A stretch of DNA of 64,000 bases from Isoetes taiwanensis (taxonomy: Eukaryota > Streptophyta > Lycopodiopsida > Isoetales > Isoetaceae): assembly GCA_021234155.1 (NCBI GenBank), contig JAJEKV010000160.1, forward strand, positions 785,196 to 849,195, read 5' to 3'. The notes beneath the pieces are model-generated. The model did no database searches. It had not been told where the DNA came from and saw only the letters and a program-made list of their open reading frames with translations. Each line of letters opens with the position of its first letter. Position 1 is the stretch's first letter. A program made the translations under genes and the position numbers. Shown here piece after piece: positions 34,425-47,593 of this stretch.

Positions 34425-36550
34425 CCCTTACCAAATCCAAAGTGCCCGGCTAAGGAGACCAATTGGCTTTCTTGTGTTAGAGTCACAAACCGCCAAACAT
34501 TTCAAGTCTAAAGTTCCAAGAATGCTAAATATTTTATCCAGCTGATCCGTTGGACTGGCAGAGGGAGCCGGATTCTGATCTTCAGGCTACAGGCTGAACC
34601 CAATCGACTACAGATAGAACAAAGGGTGATAACAGGGGATTTCCAAGCAAATTCGGTGGACTGGCAGAAGGAGCCGGATTCTGATCTTCACAAATCTGAT
34701 ATCTTATTTACTTGGGGATTAATGGCGGACTCTCTGCGAGGAACCGGATTCATGGTAGGCTTCAGCTGAACCAACCGTGCCTTGCAAACAAGAAGACAGT
34801 TGCTCACGGAGCTAATTAAGGCCGATTGACTTCCTATTGAACACGTTATTTGTGCGAGATCAATCGACCACAGGCCCAACCAAACGATATATAAGCGACA
34901 CCGGCCTCCCACAAAACAGCTTGTGCGACACCTAATCTAGCCGGATCAACCGGATAAAGGCGACACCTAATCTGCCCGAAATAGCAACCTCCTCCCTCAC
35001 GACACCTGCAATCTTCTCCTGCCAGGTAGGTTTCCAAAACGCATCTGTGATGCCACCATCAGCAATATACGCTTCTGCATACGAATACTTGCCCAAAACC
35101 TTTGGAAATCTTATGTAACAAAAATACAATCCTTCATCGTGCCCACATTATTATAATATATGACTAGTAACGGTGCCCAGCGTTGCTGGGCATAAGTTAA
35201 GAACGTGTAAGTGATGTTGTTTAGGCTTAGAGTTGCTTCACAAAGTCATTTATGCTTATGCTTATGTTTATGCTCTTGAAGGTTTCATCTATCAGAAGTG
35301 TTTTGTATTGTAACTCTCCATGTTTTTCGATTTTTGTTTTGTGGTGTGTGGGGTGTCTGGAGGTTCGATTCCTCCATTGCCTCTATACTTTGCTATTTGG
35401 GGATGTTTGCCATCTGCGCTTTGGCAATTGTAATAATTTCTCGGGTCTCAATGGTTGAGTGTTCTTCTATTTATCTCCTTTATCCTTTCCCGGATCTCGA
35501 TGGTTGAGTGGTCTTTTAATTATCTCATAAGCATAAGCATTAAACATTCAGGATTTCTCTCCTTTTTCTTTGTGCATTTTGGGTTGGGAAAAAAAAAGGG
35601 GGGGGGGATTGGGTTGACGTATGGATCCCTATCAACATGTCAGCTGCACAACAAAGCCCAATCCCAATGTTAACAAACCCTGCCCACTTCAAATATCTCT
35701 GTATTACTGTCTAATCTACATGATTTCAAGCTATATTTGGAGGGCATTTGGAAGAATTTAGGGTTCTCGGGTTACTTCCCATTCATTATGTTGTTGCAAA
35801 GTGATACACAAAGATAGATGCATCTCCCTTCTTGCATATTTTAAGAGCAACCTGTTGTATATTCTTGCATCTTGCCTCAGAGCAACTTCTGAGCCATTGT
35901 ATCATTTTGGGAACATGTAGATTGCAAGTGGCCATGTCTATGGGTTGTTGATGTAAAGCTTTTTTTAAACCAGTGACTGAAAAGTACATTGCAAAACAAT
36001 GGGAACTATACCCACATATATACGGCAGAACATTAAAGAACCACAACAACAATTACCATGTCATAATTTATAACACAACAATGTCATGCGACGTATAATA
36101 TGCATGCAAGCTTCCCAAGAAGTTGCAAACCCTACTAATTGTAGGTTCTCTGTAACATGCAGGTTCATGTTGCTTTAATGACTCTAGATCTCCTCCTTTC
36201 ATATGCACTTGGGCTGCTATTAGGCATTGGTTTTCTAGCTGGATTTGAATTTCAAGCAGAGACATAGGTTAATTAAAATAGTGAAGTGATTGTAGGTCAG
36301 CAAAGCCATCGTAGAAATCGAGGCCCTTTTAAGGTAGTGTTATTTTATGTTGTAATTGTATGACCTCAAGTGAAAAAAAAAATGAAATATATTTTTGGAT
36401 CAAAATCTGGAGTGTAGTCACATGGCAAATTTTACCTTCTGTTGTAAAGGGATAGGAGAAATAAGTTGATGGGAACACGTGCCAAGAAGGTAAGCAAAAA
36501 CACAATCATTATAATCTGGTGAGCCCATTAACATGACTGCTGTACAAACC
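34425..36550. other. Intergenic with short direct repeats
   Basis: GACTGGCAGARGGAGCCGGA with TTCTGATCTTCA after it occurs twice, at about 34554-34585 and 34660-34690. A perfect T-arm-like hairpin GGAGGTTCGATTCCTCC lies at about 35359-35375 without a complete tRNA. A homopurine A9G9 run is at 35589-35608. No gene is supported. Confidence 0.4.
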
Positions 36551-36558
36551 TTTAATAT

Positions 36559-38347
36559 TCTTCATGAATGTCGTCTCATCCATCATAACACCATGAGAGG
36601 ATTTTGCTCTGTTCGAAGCCAGAAAGCTTGTTTCAAGCACATCATTCTTCTGAGCTATCTCGCTTGCTAGCAGAAAATATTGACTATCATATTGGAATCT
36701 AACTAAAGGTAATATATCATATGACTTTGGAATCTAACTTCTAACTAAAGGTGACATATCATATGACTGTAAACTTGAGAGACTTGAGTCATAGAACAAT
36801 GAACCTCACATGCCCTAATTATATGTTTGTCAAATCTATATAAGATGTAAGAATCAAAGGGCAGTATGATTCTACCGCTTGCAAGACCAACATCTTTACA
36901 ATTATGCCTGCAACTAATCCATGGACAATACTTTATAATAAATAGATATATACCTTCATTTACCTTGCATACAGTTGAGCAATACCAAACTGAATCAAGA
37001 AGTGTTCAGTTGTAATTCATGCATGTTTTAAAAGTTCCTTTTGCCAAAGCAACATCAAAAAGTCATATGGCGCATTTTTCCTCCTATTCCAAAGCCCCTT
37101 TTTTCGTGTCTCTATAGAATATGACATCTTAGAAGTGAAAGCAAAACTTCGAAGTAGAGTTCATGGATCCAACACCTCTGTTTCTGGCCATGGGCGTGCA
37201 CCACCAATCTGTGCCATTTTCTTGGGTCAGAGTAAAATAAATACATGTAGCAACAATTGATAGAAAAAAAAAATGATAGTTTCACCATATGCATGCTTGC
37301 CTAGATGAGTTGTACAGCAGTCTTGTACTAAAAGGTAATTTGCAATAGTATCAAGAACTTCAAAAATATACTTTGATACCACAAACACGATGTTACTTGG
37401 GCAAAACCTCAATGTCGGCGGACGGTTTATGTGCAGAAACCTTTCCAATCCACCTGAGATCTTCTGCAATGTTGAGGCAGAGCTATAGTTTATTTTGTTT
37501 GAACATCAAGATGTTAATTTATCTTTGATGTTTTGGCAGTCATATATCATCACAATATGGTAAAATCTGCAAAAGAAAACATATTGTTCAACATCTCGTA
37601 TCAGATTGCTCAAATCATAAACGAAGACATCCAGCTGATTGTTACTTGAATGGGTATCGTAGGTAGATTAAAACCTTCAGATTTGCAAATTCTATCAAAC
37701 GTCCATAATCATAATCATCTGTAATATCATAGGCATTGATTGGCTGTTGTGAGCTGCAAAATGCTTAAAAGGAAAAGTTACTGGTCTTCTCCATTAGAGC
37801 CTTGCCATTGCATAAGCTTGTTAAACCTGCAAAAGAAGAGGTTCAAGATTATTTGTTAATGGCTTAAAAACCATGCAAAGCAAACAAACGGATTATCTCA
37901 ATCTGGGAGTGTGCCGCAGTATTGCATATACATGGTGCCCTGGAGAAATATCTACAACAAACAAACAGATGAAGATCCTAAAAGGCAAGGGATTAAAAGA
38001 TGCACCTCAAGTAAATTGTAGGTGGAGTTGGCAAAATTTTGTTTGCTCAATAAAAAAGAAGCCTTGCAGCAACCGTGCCATGCACCTCTTGCAGCACTCG
38101 ATACCCAGCAATCATGCCATGCACCATTTCTAGATCAAATGCAATGCTTTGTCTTCAGCTTGTGAAGAAAAGTACCTTGCCAGCAAGAATGGGTGGCGAA
38201 TATCTAAAGGGCTTTGATCTTCATTGACAGCATCTTAGTTCTAAAGAAGGAATGGATGGTATGGCCTTGCTTGAACTGGCAGAAATGGCATCATTTTCAT
38301 CCACTTACACCGTTTACTACTGTGATGCTCCTTGCTTGAAGTCCCCG
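36559..38347 (-). CDS. Unrecognised multi-exon gene (partial model)
   Basis: Minus-strand exons with good splice sites and continuous phase: 38309-38347 (donor GTAAGT) into 38176-38233 (SPLDIRHPFLLA), and 37782-37826 (FNKLMQWQGSNGED) into 37675-37753 (QQPINAYDITDDYDYGRLIE) into 37372-37463 (KISGGLERFLHINRPPTLRF). A further coding-like exon lies at 36559-36660 (SEIAQKNDVLETSFLASNRA). I could not join the first pair to the later three, nor find the start and stop. The two groups could be separate genes. I do not recognise the family. Confidence 0.45.
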
Positions 38348-38349
38348 CT

Positions 38350-39145
38350 CACGCATTCTCGCAAACAAATAATATTATGGACCGTTATGATGCAAGATTT
38401 CCTGTGTGTATATGTGGATGTTCTTACCTAAAGAGCAACGTCGTCATATTGCTCATATGAGCCCACTGGTTCCGGAAGTGAATAAATACAGGCCTATCAA
38501 GTAAAAGGCTTCTTTGCAGGTGCACATGGCTTCACCATTTCTAAGAAACCACAGCACTAAACCATCCCATGTCATGCAGTAAATATTCCAATAGAATCTA
38601 TGGTCTGATGCGAAAACGATGCAGAGTATTCTATTCTGGTGATGGTGTGATGCTATTTAATCAGAGCAAACAGAGTTCCGCTCATCCCTTATGGTAGTGC
38701 CGCTTGTCCTATATTAACGGCAATGGCCCCATGGTTTGCTTGATCAAAGGAAATAGCATAGCTGGTGCGTAAAGCGTAAAGTTGAGCTTAGAAAGAAGTA
38801 GGCGCTGCCATATTTGTGGGCGGCGCAGAGTGCAACCCGCCAAGGATTTGCAAGCAGATTGGAGATCACTGTCTTTGAGCACTGTTCTTCAGTTTGTCTC
38901 GATAGCAAGCTCCAAGCTCCATGTTGAATAACAGCTCCCGGTTAACCCTAAAACATCCAAATCGAGCGAGAAGAAAAAATCAGGGGCTATCTAGACCGTT
39001 AATTCGTAGGTCGAATCTGGGCCGCCCAAATTAGGGCTGGGTCCAACAACACTTACACAATAACATTATAATATAAGATTTTCTATATGAGAATAGCTAT
39101 GATTTTCTAGATGAGCTGGTGTTAAAGTTTTGGAGGGTTCAGGAG
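38350..39145. other. Possible 5' region of the unrecognised gene
   Basis: A short ATG-initiated reading (MELGACYRDKLKNSAQ) lies on the minus strand near 38920, and MVKPCAPAKKPFT near 38540. Neither can be linked with confidence to downstream exons. Confidence 0.25.
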
Positions 39146-39148
39146 AGA

Positions 39149-39587
39149 CTTACCCTGGTTTGGGTTGATCCTGCCCTCCGGGATCCCCAAATGGGATCCC
39201 CTCCTCCGGGATCCCCACGTGGGATCCCCTCCTCCGGGATCCCACAGTTAACTGCGCAGTTAACGCCTTACTGCGCAATTTTTGTTGTTTTTTTTGCCGA
39301 ATTGGAGCGAGGCCAGTGCAGCGGCGCTCGCCCTGCTTCCTCCTCCGCATCTACCTGATCCCCTTGCCCTCCCGATTCCGACCAGCTACTTAGCCCGATC
39401 CCATGCGATTGGTCTTGGGATCGAGGGAGAAAATCCCACAACAAATTTGCCCCAAAAATCCCTATAAGGGCCAAGATTTTTGCGCAGTAACTGCGCAGTA
39501 ACCGGGGATCCTGTCCTCCGGGATCACACCTCTTGGGGATCCCATCCTCCGGTATCACCCCTCCGGGATCCCCCAAACCAGGGTAAG
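39149..39587. mobile_element. Non-autonomous element with long imperfect inverted repeats
   Basis: The ends CTTACCCTGGTTTGGG and CCAAACCAGGGTAAG are inverted. Inside each end are arrays of CCTCCGGGATCCC words and ACTGCGCAGTTAAC/AGTAACTGCGCAGTAAC palindromes in mirrored order, so the inverted similarity reaches over 100 bp. I cannot find a clear target duplication and the superfamily is not assigned. No coding capacity. Confidence 0.65.
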
Positions 39588-39732
39588 GATATCCCGCGCC
39601 GTTTTGGAGGCGTAAAATGCTGGATGCAGTGGTATCTAGAAGTGGAACGCCCATTGGTGATGAACATAGATCATATGGCCATTAATAATAGACCAAGAAA
39701 TATCCCAAGCAGTAACTGATAATACAAAGAAC

Positions 39733-39872
39733 TAATAGCATCGATCCGAGCCCTCGGATCGTTATTCTAGGATGGGACAAGCAGCTATATATGTGCGCGT
39801 CCTTCTTGTAACTCGTTATCGGCGTCTTCTCACAGCAGTATCTCTTTCCTTATCCATTGCTTCCCTCTCTTT
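39733..39872 (+). repeat. Promoter-like block with GATCCGAG palindrome, copy 1
   Basis: AGCATCGATCCGAGCCCTCG (palindrome GATCCGAG/CTCGGATC), then GGGATGGGAC-like sequence, CAGCTATATATGTG (TATA-like), TCGTCCTTCTTGT and TATCGGCGTCTTCTCACAGC. The same about 130 bp recurs at 49969-50098 and 58555-58683, and flanking sequence then differs. It could be a retroelement promoter. Confidence 0.65.
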
Positions 39873-42340
39873 CCTCTCATTCCTTTGTTTTCGAGCTTCT
39901 TTTCCATGAATCTCCCGTTTCCTTTTGTGCTTTGCTTCTTTCTGCTGCGTTTTCTTCTTATTCCCCTTCAGCCGCTGTTTCCTCTTGTCATTCCTATATT
40001 TTGCTTCCTCCGTTTCTATCTGCTCGTCCAATGGATGACATAGTACGGCACGGCACAGGTCACTTCTTCCCTGGTCTTCTCCTGGTTTGGGGTTTGTGCT
40101 TTTTCTTCATTTGGAGGCTTGTGCGCTATGCATGGTGGATCTACACCGGAGGAGTGATCAAGTCTTTAAGTTTCTTCTAGTTTCTTCTTTTGTGTCGTTT
40201 GATGCATTCGGATTGATCAAGTCTTTAAGTTTCTTCTTTTGTGCCATTTGATGCATTCGGATTGTGCATGATGAATCCAGATCAAAGCTTCGTCATATTG
40301 TTACTTGCTGTCCAGCTTGGGTCATGCAAAAGTTCTTCTGGAATCCTTCTTTGCACCGGTTCCAATCAATCACCTCTGTTGTTTTTATAGCATGCAATCC
40401 ATTGTGGAAGGCTGGTCTCGGTGGTTCTTGTCTTTCATGTTCTTGCTTTTCATTATTTTGCTGTATTTTTCTGTTTGTCTGTTTTGCTGTATTTTTCTAT
40501 TTTTCTGTTGCTGCCAGGGGCAGCAACAGCACCGGTACTTCTGGCGTTTTCTTCGGCATTCTTTTCTACTCCTTTCTTGCAGTTAGGCCATCGTTTTCAG
40601 TGTTTGGACTGGTACCTAGCTCAGATTCGAAGTTAGGCTATGACCCAGCCTGGATTACGGCGTTTCTGGCCGGACTCGAGCTTGAATCTTCCCTTTTTGT
40701 GGGTGTTCTTCAGCAATCTGCTTATCTCTCTGACTCTCAACCTTAACAAGCCATTCCGCCCTCTGCGTTTGTTTTCCACAGGTCGGATTTGGCTGAACCG
40801 ACCACGTTTCCAGCAAACCTATTGCTTCTTTATCTAGCTATGCATGCCTTATAGATCGCTCTTAGATCTGCGCTATTAGATCTGCTCTCACCGCGCTCTT
40901 AGATCTGCTCTGACTCCTGCGATTTTCCTGCTCTCATTTCTTTGATTTGCTTCTCCCATCATCGATCCCTGCCCAATCAATCCCTGCCCATTGATTTTTT
41001 CCCTTCTCCCTAATGTAGCCGGCCTGCTCTTTTCCCATTCTGTTGCTGTTAATGTTGCTGTTAGCTGTAACCTTAGAGCCATACCATCACCCGGTAACCC
41101 TCCTAGTTTTATTCCTTTTTTCAAACCTTTGGGATAACTTTTTAATTTTGGGCCATAATATTCCCTCCGCTTTACCTTTGCTTGGGTTTTCCGAGGGTTT
41201 TACACATCTATCTATTGGGTGTCTGCATGACGAGCTTGCTTTGAGGCTCGGGGTCATGTATCCATCTTCTCTATATCCCTTTTCTTTCGCTCGCAATTTT
41301 ATTCTGGCTCATGGTTCAAGTGGCTTGTTCCTTTTATTTGAAATCTTTGGTATCTCAACCCATTCAATTCATGCGCTAAGTTTGTTATTTTGTCTTCTTG
41401 GTTGAATTCTTCTATGCACCTATGGCACCTAATCTTCGGAGTATTTTAGTATGGCATATCTAGGGTTGTCTTCTTTTTTGCTTCACTTTCACATTGCCTT
41501 CGATGTTGAATTGTCTGTGCGAACGATCTCCTAACTCCTCTCCTGATAAATGCACATATAACCTCCATCTACGGACCTCTTCTGACGTCTATTGCTCTTT
41601 GATGTTGAATTGTCTATCCTCTACTGTCTTTACCCTATTGTTTTGGTTGCAATTATATCTTTAACCTACCCTTTACGTTTGCTTTTGTTGCACATTACTG
41701 CTATGTTGAAAGTTCGTTTTTGCACATTTCAGTTTCTTTGCCTTAGAGGGATATGAATTATTTTGCATTGGTGCTCTTGCTATTTAAATTACTTCACCTT
41801 TGATATATATGGCCTATTTGGCATTCATAGACTTGTACATTGATTCACGTTTCTCTTTTTCCTTTTTAGACTTGTTGTTCCAACGTTGTTCTTAGATCAT
41901 CACATGTTCTAACATGCCCACCGAATGTTGGGGATATTATCCTAGTTTGCACAATGTTGCGTTTCCAGCCGTGGTGGACTTGCTCTGCTCACATGCGGTG
42001 GTTCGAGTGACGAACTTGCCTTTGCTTCTATGTGACGCCTATGTGGTTTCCAATTCGATGGTTCCTGAGTTCCTGATAGTGGTGCTTATCTAGGCAAAAT
42101 CGGCACATCCTCGAGACGTCACATCTGTCATATACCTTGGATCAGTTTTTCCTACCGACATGGGGATCTTCCATCTGGTGGGACTTGTGGACCTTTTTAT
42201 TTTTCAATTTTGGATTTCTCGTTGCATGTTCTATTCTTGTGCATTGGGATTTGATGCATCTTTTCTATAAGTTGCCACCTTTATTTCAATCATTATCACG
42301 ATCTGCATATTGCTATTCTTTTTCAGACATATTTCTTTGC
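39873..42340. other. T-rich intergenic DNA
   Basis: Low coding potential. The open frames are T-rich hydrophobic readings without domains. AGTCTTTAAGTTTCTTCT occurs twice (about 40160 and 40220). Possibly the body of an anonymous retroelement following the promoter-like block. Confidence 0.3.
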
Positions 42341-42800
42341 ATTTTTGGGTTGCCCCTAGGGGGGCAAACCCTTGTTTATGTGGGTTTATGGCATATCTTA
42401 GGTATATACTAGAATATACCTAGGATATGCTGGTGACTGCTAAAAACCTACTCTCCCTTGTAAATTGGCGGTCAGCTGCATTGTGGGCCGCTGATGTTCG
42501 AACCGGATAACAGGCAATACAACAGAGCATCTGGCTATGGATACTCTCAGTAGCATGCGCAGCAGCACCAGCCCACCATGTCCTCTCATTCGGTAACTGT
42601 TTTACGCCTTCTTCTCTAATCTAGTCGCCTTCAGATTTCTTCTGGCTAACCGGCACCACCATGGTTGTCCTGCTGTTTCAAGGAATTCAATGAACTCAGC
42701 TCGGCTCGTCTATACTTGAATTGGAGCTCAAGCTTCAGCTTCGGTCTCGATAAATGTTATACCGTTGAAAATTAGTACAAAGAAAAGATAAGCACTGAGG
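42340..42800 (+). repeat. Twin-hairpin repeat, copy 2
   Basis: Hairpin 1 is GGGTTGCCCCTAGGGGGGCA with AACCC after it. Hairpin 2 is CATATCTTAGGTATAT, a 5-nt loop, ATATACCTAGGATATG. Downstream about 360 bp (ACCGGCACCACCATGGTTGT, GAGCTCAAGCTTCAGCTTCG) matches the copy at 45001-45330. Confidence 0.8.
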
Positions 42801-44995
42801 GTCGGAGTTGAGGCCCCATGCTTCCGCTTTTGAGAGGTGGGCCTAAATCGGGATCTGTGTGAGAAAGCGGGCCGCCCGAGTTGTAGCTCCGGGGAAAAAA
42901 AATGGATCGATTTGGAAAATGGATGCCGCCATCGTTGTACATTACCGATTCAGCCTAAAATCCATGCCCAATTAAGCACCACGACCGGGCTGCTTTTGGT
43001 TGGTTATGCATTGCCATTTGGACCTTTGTGAACATATCATTCTGTGGGCGAGCCAAAGCCTTGGACTTCCCCATTTTGCATCATCCTATTCTTCCCCAAT
43101 TTGCTGTCTTTGAAGCGCCTGACCCTTTCGCCCAATTTTGAATTGGGCAAATTTTGAATCTCTCCAGCAGCGACACCACACCGGTGTTCGGATTTGAGTA
43201 CTTCCAGAACAACTGCTCCTACCCAAGTCTGATTTTAGCCGGTCTGCGACCCTCTGCTCCATCGAATTTGAAGACAAGTTGCTCCCCAATCAAAAATCAA
43301 CTCCTCAAATCAACAAGTGGCCATCAATTTTTTCGTACTTCTCGGCTCATGAATCGGCTTCAAACTTAGCCCGGCTGATTGATCAAACCTAGCCAAACCT
43401 CTTTGGACTTATCCACGGGTAGAAAAAAAGGGCAAAATCCCAAATAAATCCGGACCCAAGTGCATACAAAACTGAATCATTACACTTGAATCGGTACATG
43501 AAATTGACCAGGATTATTTGAAGGATTAAATTTCGAAGAAGCGCCGGGAGAGGAAGAGGGAGGGAGGAAGAATGAGAAAAAAAAAAAGGGCTAGGATTGA
43601 AAATGGAGGGTTTTTTTTTTTTTGGGAAAGAAGCTCTCGGCGTGGAGCTTACGGCTATGGCGGAGCGAGGGATCTGGCGCCACCGGGATAAAGGCGAGAG
43701 GTTATATAGTCGAGAATAGATAAAGAGGATAAGGAGTTCGGCCATAGCCATAGCCCGGTATGAGAGAGGAAATATCGGATACCACTATAGTAATCTGTAA
43801 GAAATATTAATAAATATTAATCGAATACTATAAGTAGCTCAATTAATGGAATCATTTTCCACGTCAACCCTAAAAATCGAATAGAAAAAAAACGATTTCC
43901 ATGGTCGAATAAAACAATCCATGGTGGGGTTTTTGTTACTTCTTTTTGCACCATTGAGCCCCCCCAATCTGCCTCCCACGACTTCCCTATTGTGTATTAT
44001 TGTCATTTTCTGTGTGGGTTTTGTCATCCAATTATATGCACATCTCACCCTATAATGGTCCTTATCTCTATCTCTGGTGGTTTTCGCAGACGTTAAAATT
44101 GTATCTATCTATCTTCCTGGTTTGCCCTCTTCCTCAACTTACAACCTCATTGTTCGCTCTTCCTGCTTGTTTTGTTGGCAATTCTACCATGCACCTTCCA
44201 CTGCAAACGACACCTTACATCCTCGCCAATCGGACAATCCCAGCTGGCGTATCTCAACCCCAAAATATCACTCAATCACTTGCTACACTTGATGATGTTC
44301 CTTGTCACTTATTGATGTTTCTAATGATGATTCTTGTCTCTATTGCTCGATTGATGGCATCTGGACTGGAACGATGCCACCTAGCATGATTCAATTCCAA
44401 AATATCAAGTCTCATGCTCATTCTGGTGGCATTTCTAGTCTCTACAGGACACCATGAGTGATGAGAATGAACGCCTCCATGTGCTCGTTGCGGTTTCAAT
44501 AGAGTCCATTTACAACTCATCTTACATTGGTCCCATGTTCCTGCCTTCCGTTCTCCTCCATCTTCTTTATCCCAATATCCCAATATCTGTAGATGATGGA
44601 TTAGCTTTTATAGATTTCCCCCAAATAGAGACGCAACCTCATCCGTTACGCCAATGCGTGCACAATCGACTGGCAACAAGTAAAGGGGAGGTGCATTGCC
44701 AAAACCCTGATCTTGTTCTTTACAAATATACGACAAAATAAGACAAAGTCAGACATGGCAAAAAGGAAATGCTTACTATAAGTGTGATATAATATAGTGT
44801 AGCACAAAGGTCTCTATCTATTAAAGTTGTCATGCTCAAATAAGATATCCATTTAATTTCAGTCAATTAAACCTAAGGATGGTAGTTTTGCATTCATCTC
44901 TAGAGATAATGTGGAAACGTTTGAATCAAGAGGCAAGGGAAGTTTGTGGTTTTGGGTGGGCTTGTGTAACTTCTATATTTAGTTTCTTTTTAGTT
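42801..44995. other. Intergenic; possible minus-strand promoter near 43.7 kb
   Basis: At about 43700-43760 the minus strand has TATATAACCTCTCGCC upstream of a GC-rich stretch and a C-rich tract, resembling the start of a transcribed unit. No ORF or exon with a known domain follows, so I leave it as a note. Confidence 0.3.
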
Positions 44996-44999
44996 GTTT

Positions 45000-45330
45000 T
45001 TTGGGTTGCCCCTAGGGGGCAAACGCTTGCTCATGTGGGTTTTTGGCATATCCTAAGTATATGCTGGAATATGCCTAGGATATGTCGGGAACTACTCCAA
45101 ACTTATTGTTGCTCAGAATCGGCGGTCGCGCCGGTGTTGGTTGGCCGGGCCTACCATGCAAACTGGGTAACCGGCACCACCCTGGTTGTCCTGCTGTTTC
45201 AAGGAATTGACGAGAGCCCAATTCACTCAACTCAGCTCGACTCGCCTACGCTTGAATTGGAGCTCAAGCTTCAGCTTCGGTCTTGATAAATGTTCTACCC
45301 ATTGAAAATCAGTACAAAGAAAAGATAAGC
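45000..45330 (+). repeat. Twin-hairpin repeat, copy 3
   Basis: TTGGGTTGCCCCTAGGGGGC followed by CATATCCTAAGTATATGCTG with its complement (ATGCCTAGGATATG). The hairpin pairs are kept although bases differ from copy 2. The downstream body is shared with copy 2. Confidence 0.8.
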
Positions 45331-47590
45331 ACATGTCCGTTAAGGGTTCTAGCTCTTTCAAGACTGAGCAAAGCGCTCGGCTTCTTGCCCATTCGGAGCT
45401 TTAGATCCCTTAGCTCAAATATGCTTGAGGTAAAACATAAAACTATATGTTGAAAGTCCTCCTATAAAAGAAAACACGAGCTTTACCTACTGAGCTCTAC
45501 AGATGCTTCTACAGCCTAGGCTGGATTTTGGCACTATCGCTCTCAAGATTAATGGTCCGCGCATTGAGCATTGCGGTAGAAGATCAACTCATTGTCATGG
45601 TGCACTCGGGTACGTCCATTCAATATAAATTGATTAACATGGGATTTCTTGAACTTTTCCAAATGTATTGCAAATTAACATTGACTACATTGGCTTATGA
45701 TTTTATTATTCTATGTTCTATATAGTATTTGTACATATCAGTAAGGCTAGAATTACAGGAATCACAACTGCAAAATCATTATGGTGCAAAGCAGGTACTA
45801 ATAGAGGCTATAATCAGATCCTAGATTGCAGGCCCAAGGATATTATGAGGTATATTCTCAGATAGACAATCTTTCACTTTCACTGCATTGCACAAATTGG
45901 CACTTTTCTCAAATGTGCAATCTTCTTGCTTTTGCCTTTCAGATTTTCCTTCTGAGCCTACCGTTTGCATTTGACACTCATTACTTTTGTAGCTCTTGTG
46001 CGTGTAGATAATACTTCTTGAGTATTTCTATGTACAAGCACCAGATCATATTTCAAACCTAACACTATTGAAGCTGGATGTTATGGTATGCAATACTTTG
46101 TCTACATTTCCGCTTCTACTTTAACACGTCCCTCCTACTTAATGGGGAGAACTTTATCCCATCTACTGAGGGAATATTATCCTTTGCATAAATGATGCAA
46201 TGTATAGCATTTGTGTTGGAAGTATTGCTTGTTTGTTATGTTAATAATTGTAGAGGGTTTGCAGTTAGTGCTTTTCATGCATGTCTCACAATTTCGCTTG
46301 GGCACTTTGTGCCATTTACGGAAGATAATTGACATATGCTAATAAGATCAACTAAATAGCCAATAAGGTTGTCATTATGAGGTAAAATTCAAGAATGTGA
46401 GGTGAAATGCAAGAATGTCGCGTAAAAACTAATAACAATGTCAACGCCTAAATTTATCTTAACTTGCTTTTATGTATCTTAAATCATAATGCAACACTTT
46501 GTTCACTGTGCCGTTCTATATCTCAAGTACCCGTAAATCATAGAGTTATTCGTTGCACAGTATCAATTATGTAAATTAGTTTGAAGTATTATTCTTTTCT
46601 CCCTCAGTTCTATAAATTGACCTTCATAGCTTCATAAACAAAACTCATGCTTTAAGAAAATGACACTCTATGAACAAACAAAAAGGACCGACACGAAATG
46701 ATGAAACAAAAACCATGAAAACACACTTTTGCGGCACTGGAGGGCAACCCCTCGTGCGCAGCACCTTGTTTGTTTAGGTTGCGTGATTCTATGGATATAT
46801 ATTATCTCTTTAAACCTGATTTGAGTGAATTGCACATTTAGTTTTCGAGTGGGCTGTATTTTATATGTTTATATATTTCTTAGGCGTTGCAAAATATTGG
46901 GATATTTATCGCACTAGTGAATCATTTTTTCCATGTGTCTTTGCCCTTTTTGTTTTTGAGTTTAAATATTCTGGTCATTATTGCATCCATCTTTAGCATC
47001 TTAGTTCTATCATTGAGCATTATGGGTTATATATTTGGTTCTTCAAGTTGTTTGCTAGTCATAGCCCTTGGGCCATATTTATATGTTTATATATTTCTTA
47101 TGAGGCGGCATATTTGGATACTTATCACACTATTGCATGCAGTGCATCTTCTCTAGTCGCTAACACTTTCCATGGCTAGCTTTGCTATTCATATGTCACT
47201 TCACGTCGTCACTGTGTTTTTTGGTCCATTTATCATGTCCTTTACTTTTGTTTTGCTTTACCATAGCAGCCCATATGTATACCCCTCGTTTTATTAAAGA
47301 TATGTCATTTTACATAGCCATTATATTTTCATTTGTCCTTTCTACCATATGGCTAACCTCCTTGCACTCCACCCCAACCTTGGCCCTTTTGCCCCCCATC
47401 TCCTCCTTTTCATTGGCCGTAACCTCACTTTTAACTTCTTAAGCCTCATTTTTGTTCGATTTACGTTGTGCTCCGCATTAATTTTCATTTCCTTCTTGAC
47501 CTTCCATTTGATTAGTGCTAACATGTCTACATCCTCTTCCTCAATCTCGTCCCTCGTTTGCAAAAGTATCATTCATATTGGGGCCTTTGA
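45331..47590. other. Intergenic, AT-rich
   Basis: No gene recognised. Confidence 0.3.
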
Positions 47591-47593
47591 TCC

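Noticed and set aside
35359-35375. Perfect T-arm-like hairpin GGAGGTTCGATTCCTCC as a tRNA gene
   Set aside because: No acceptor, D or anticodon arm could be built upstream. Probably a SINE remnant.
40264-40746. 160-codon plus-strand ORF with hydrophobic stretches
   Set aside because: T-rich DNA read in frame gives Phe/Leu/Cys runs. No domain, no homologous repeat of the frame, overlapping frames equally open.
43389-43751. 120-codon minus-strand ORF as a gene
   Set aside because: It has a plausible promoter-like upstream sequence but no domain, and its C-terminal half is low complexity.
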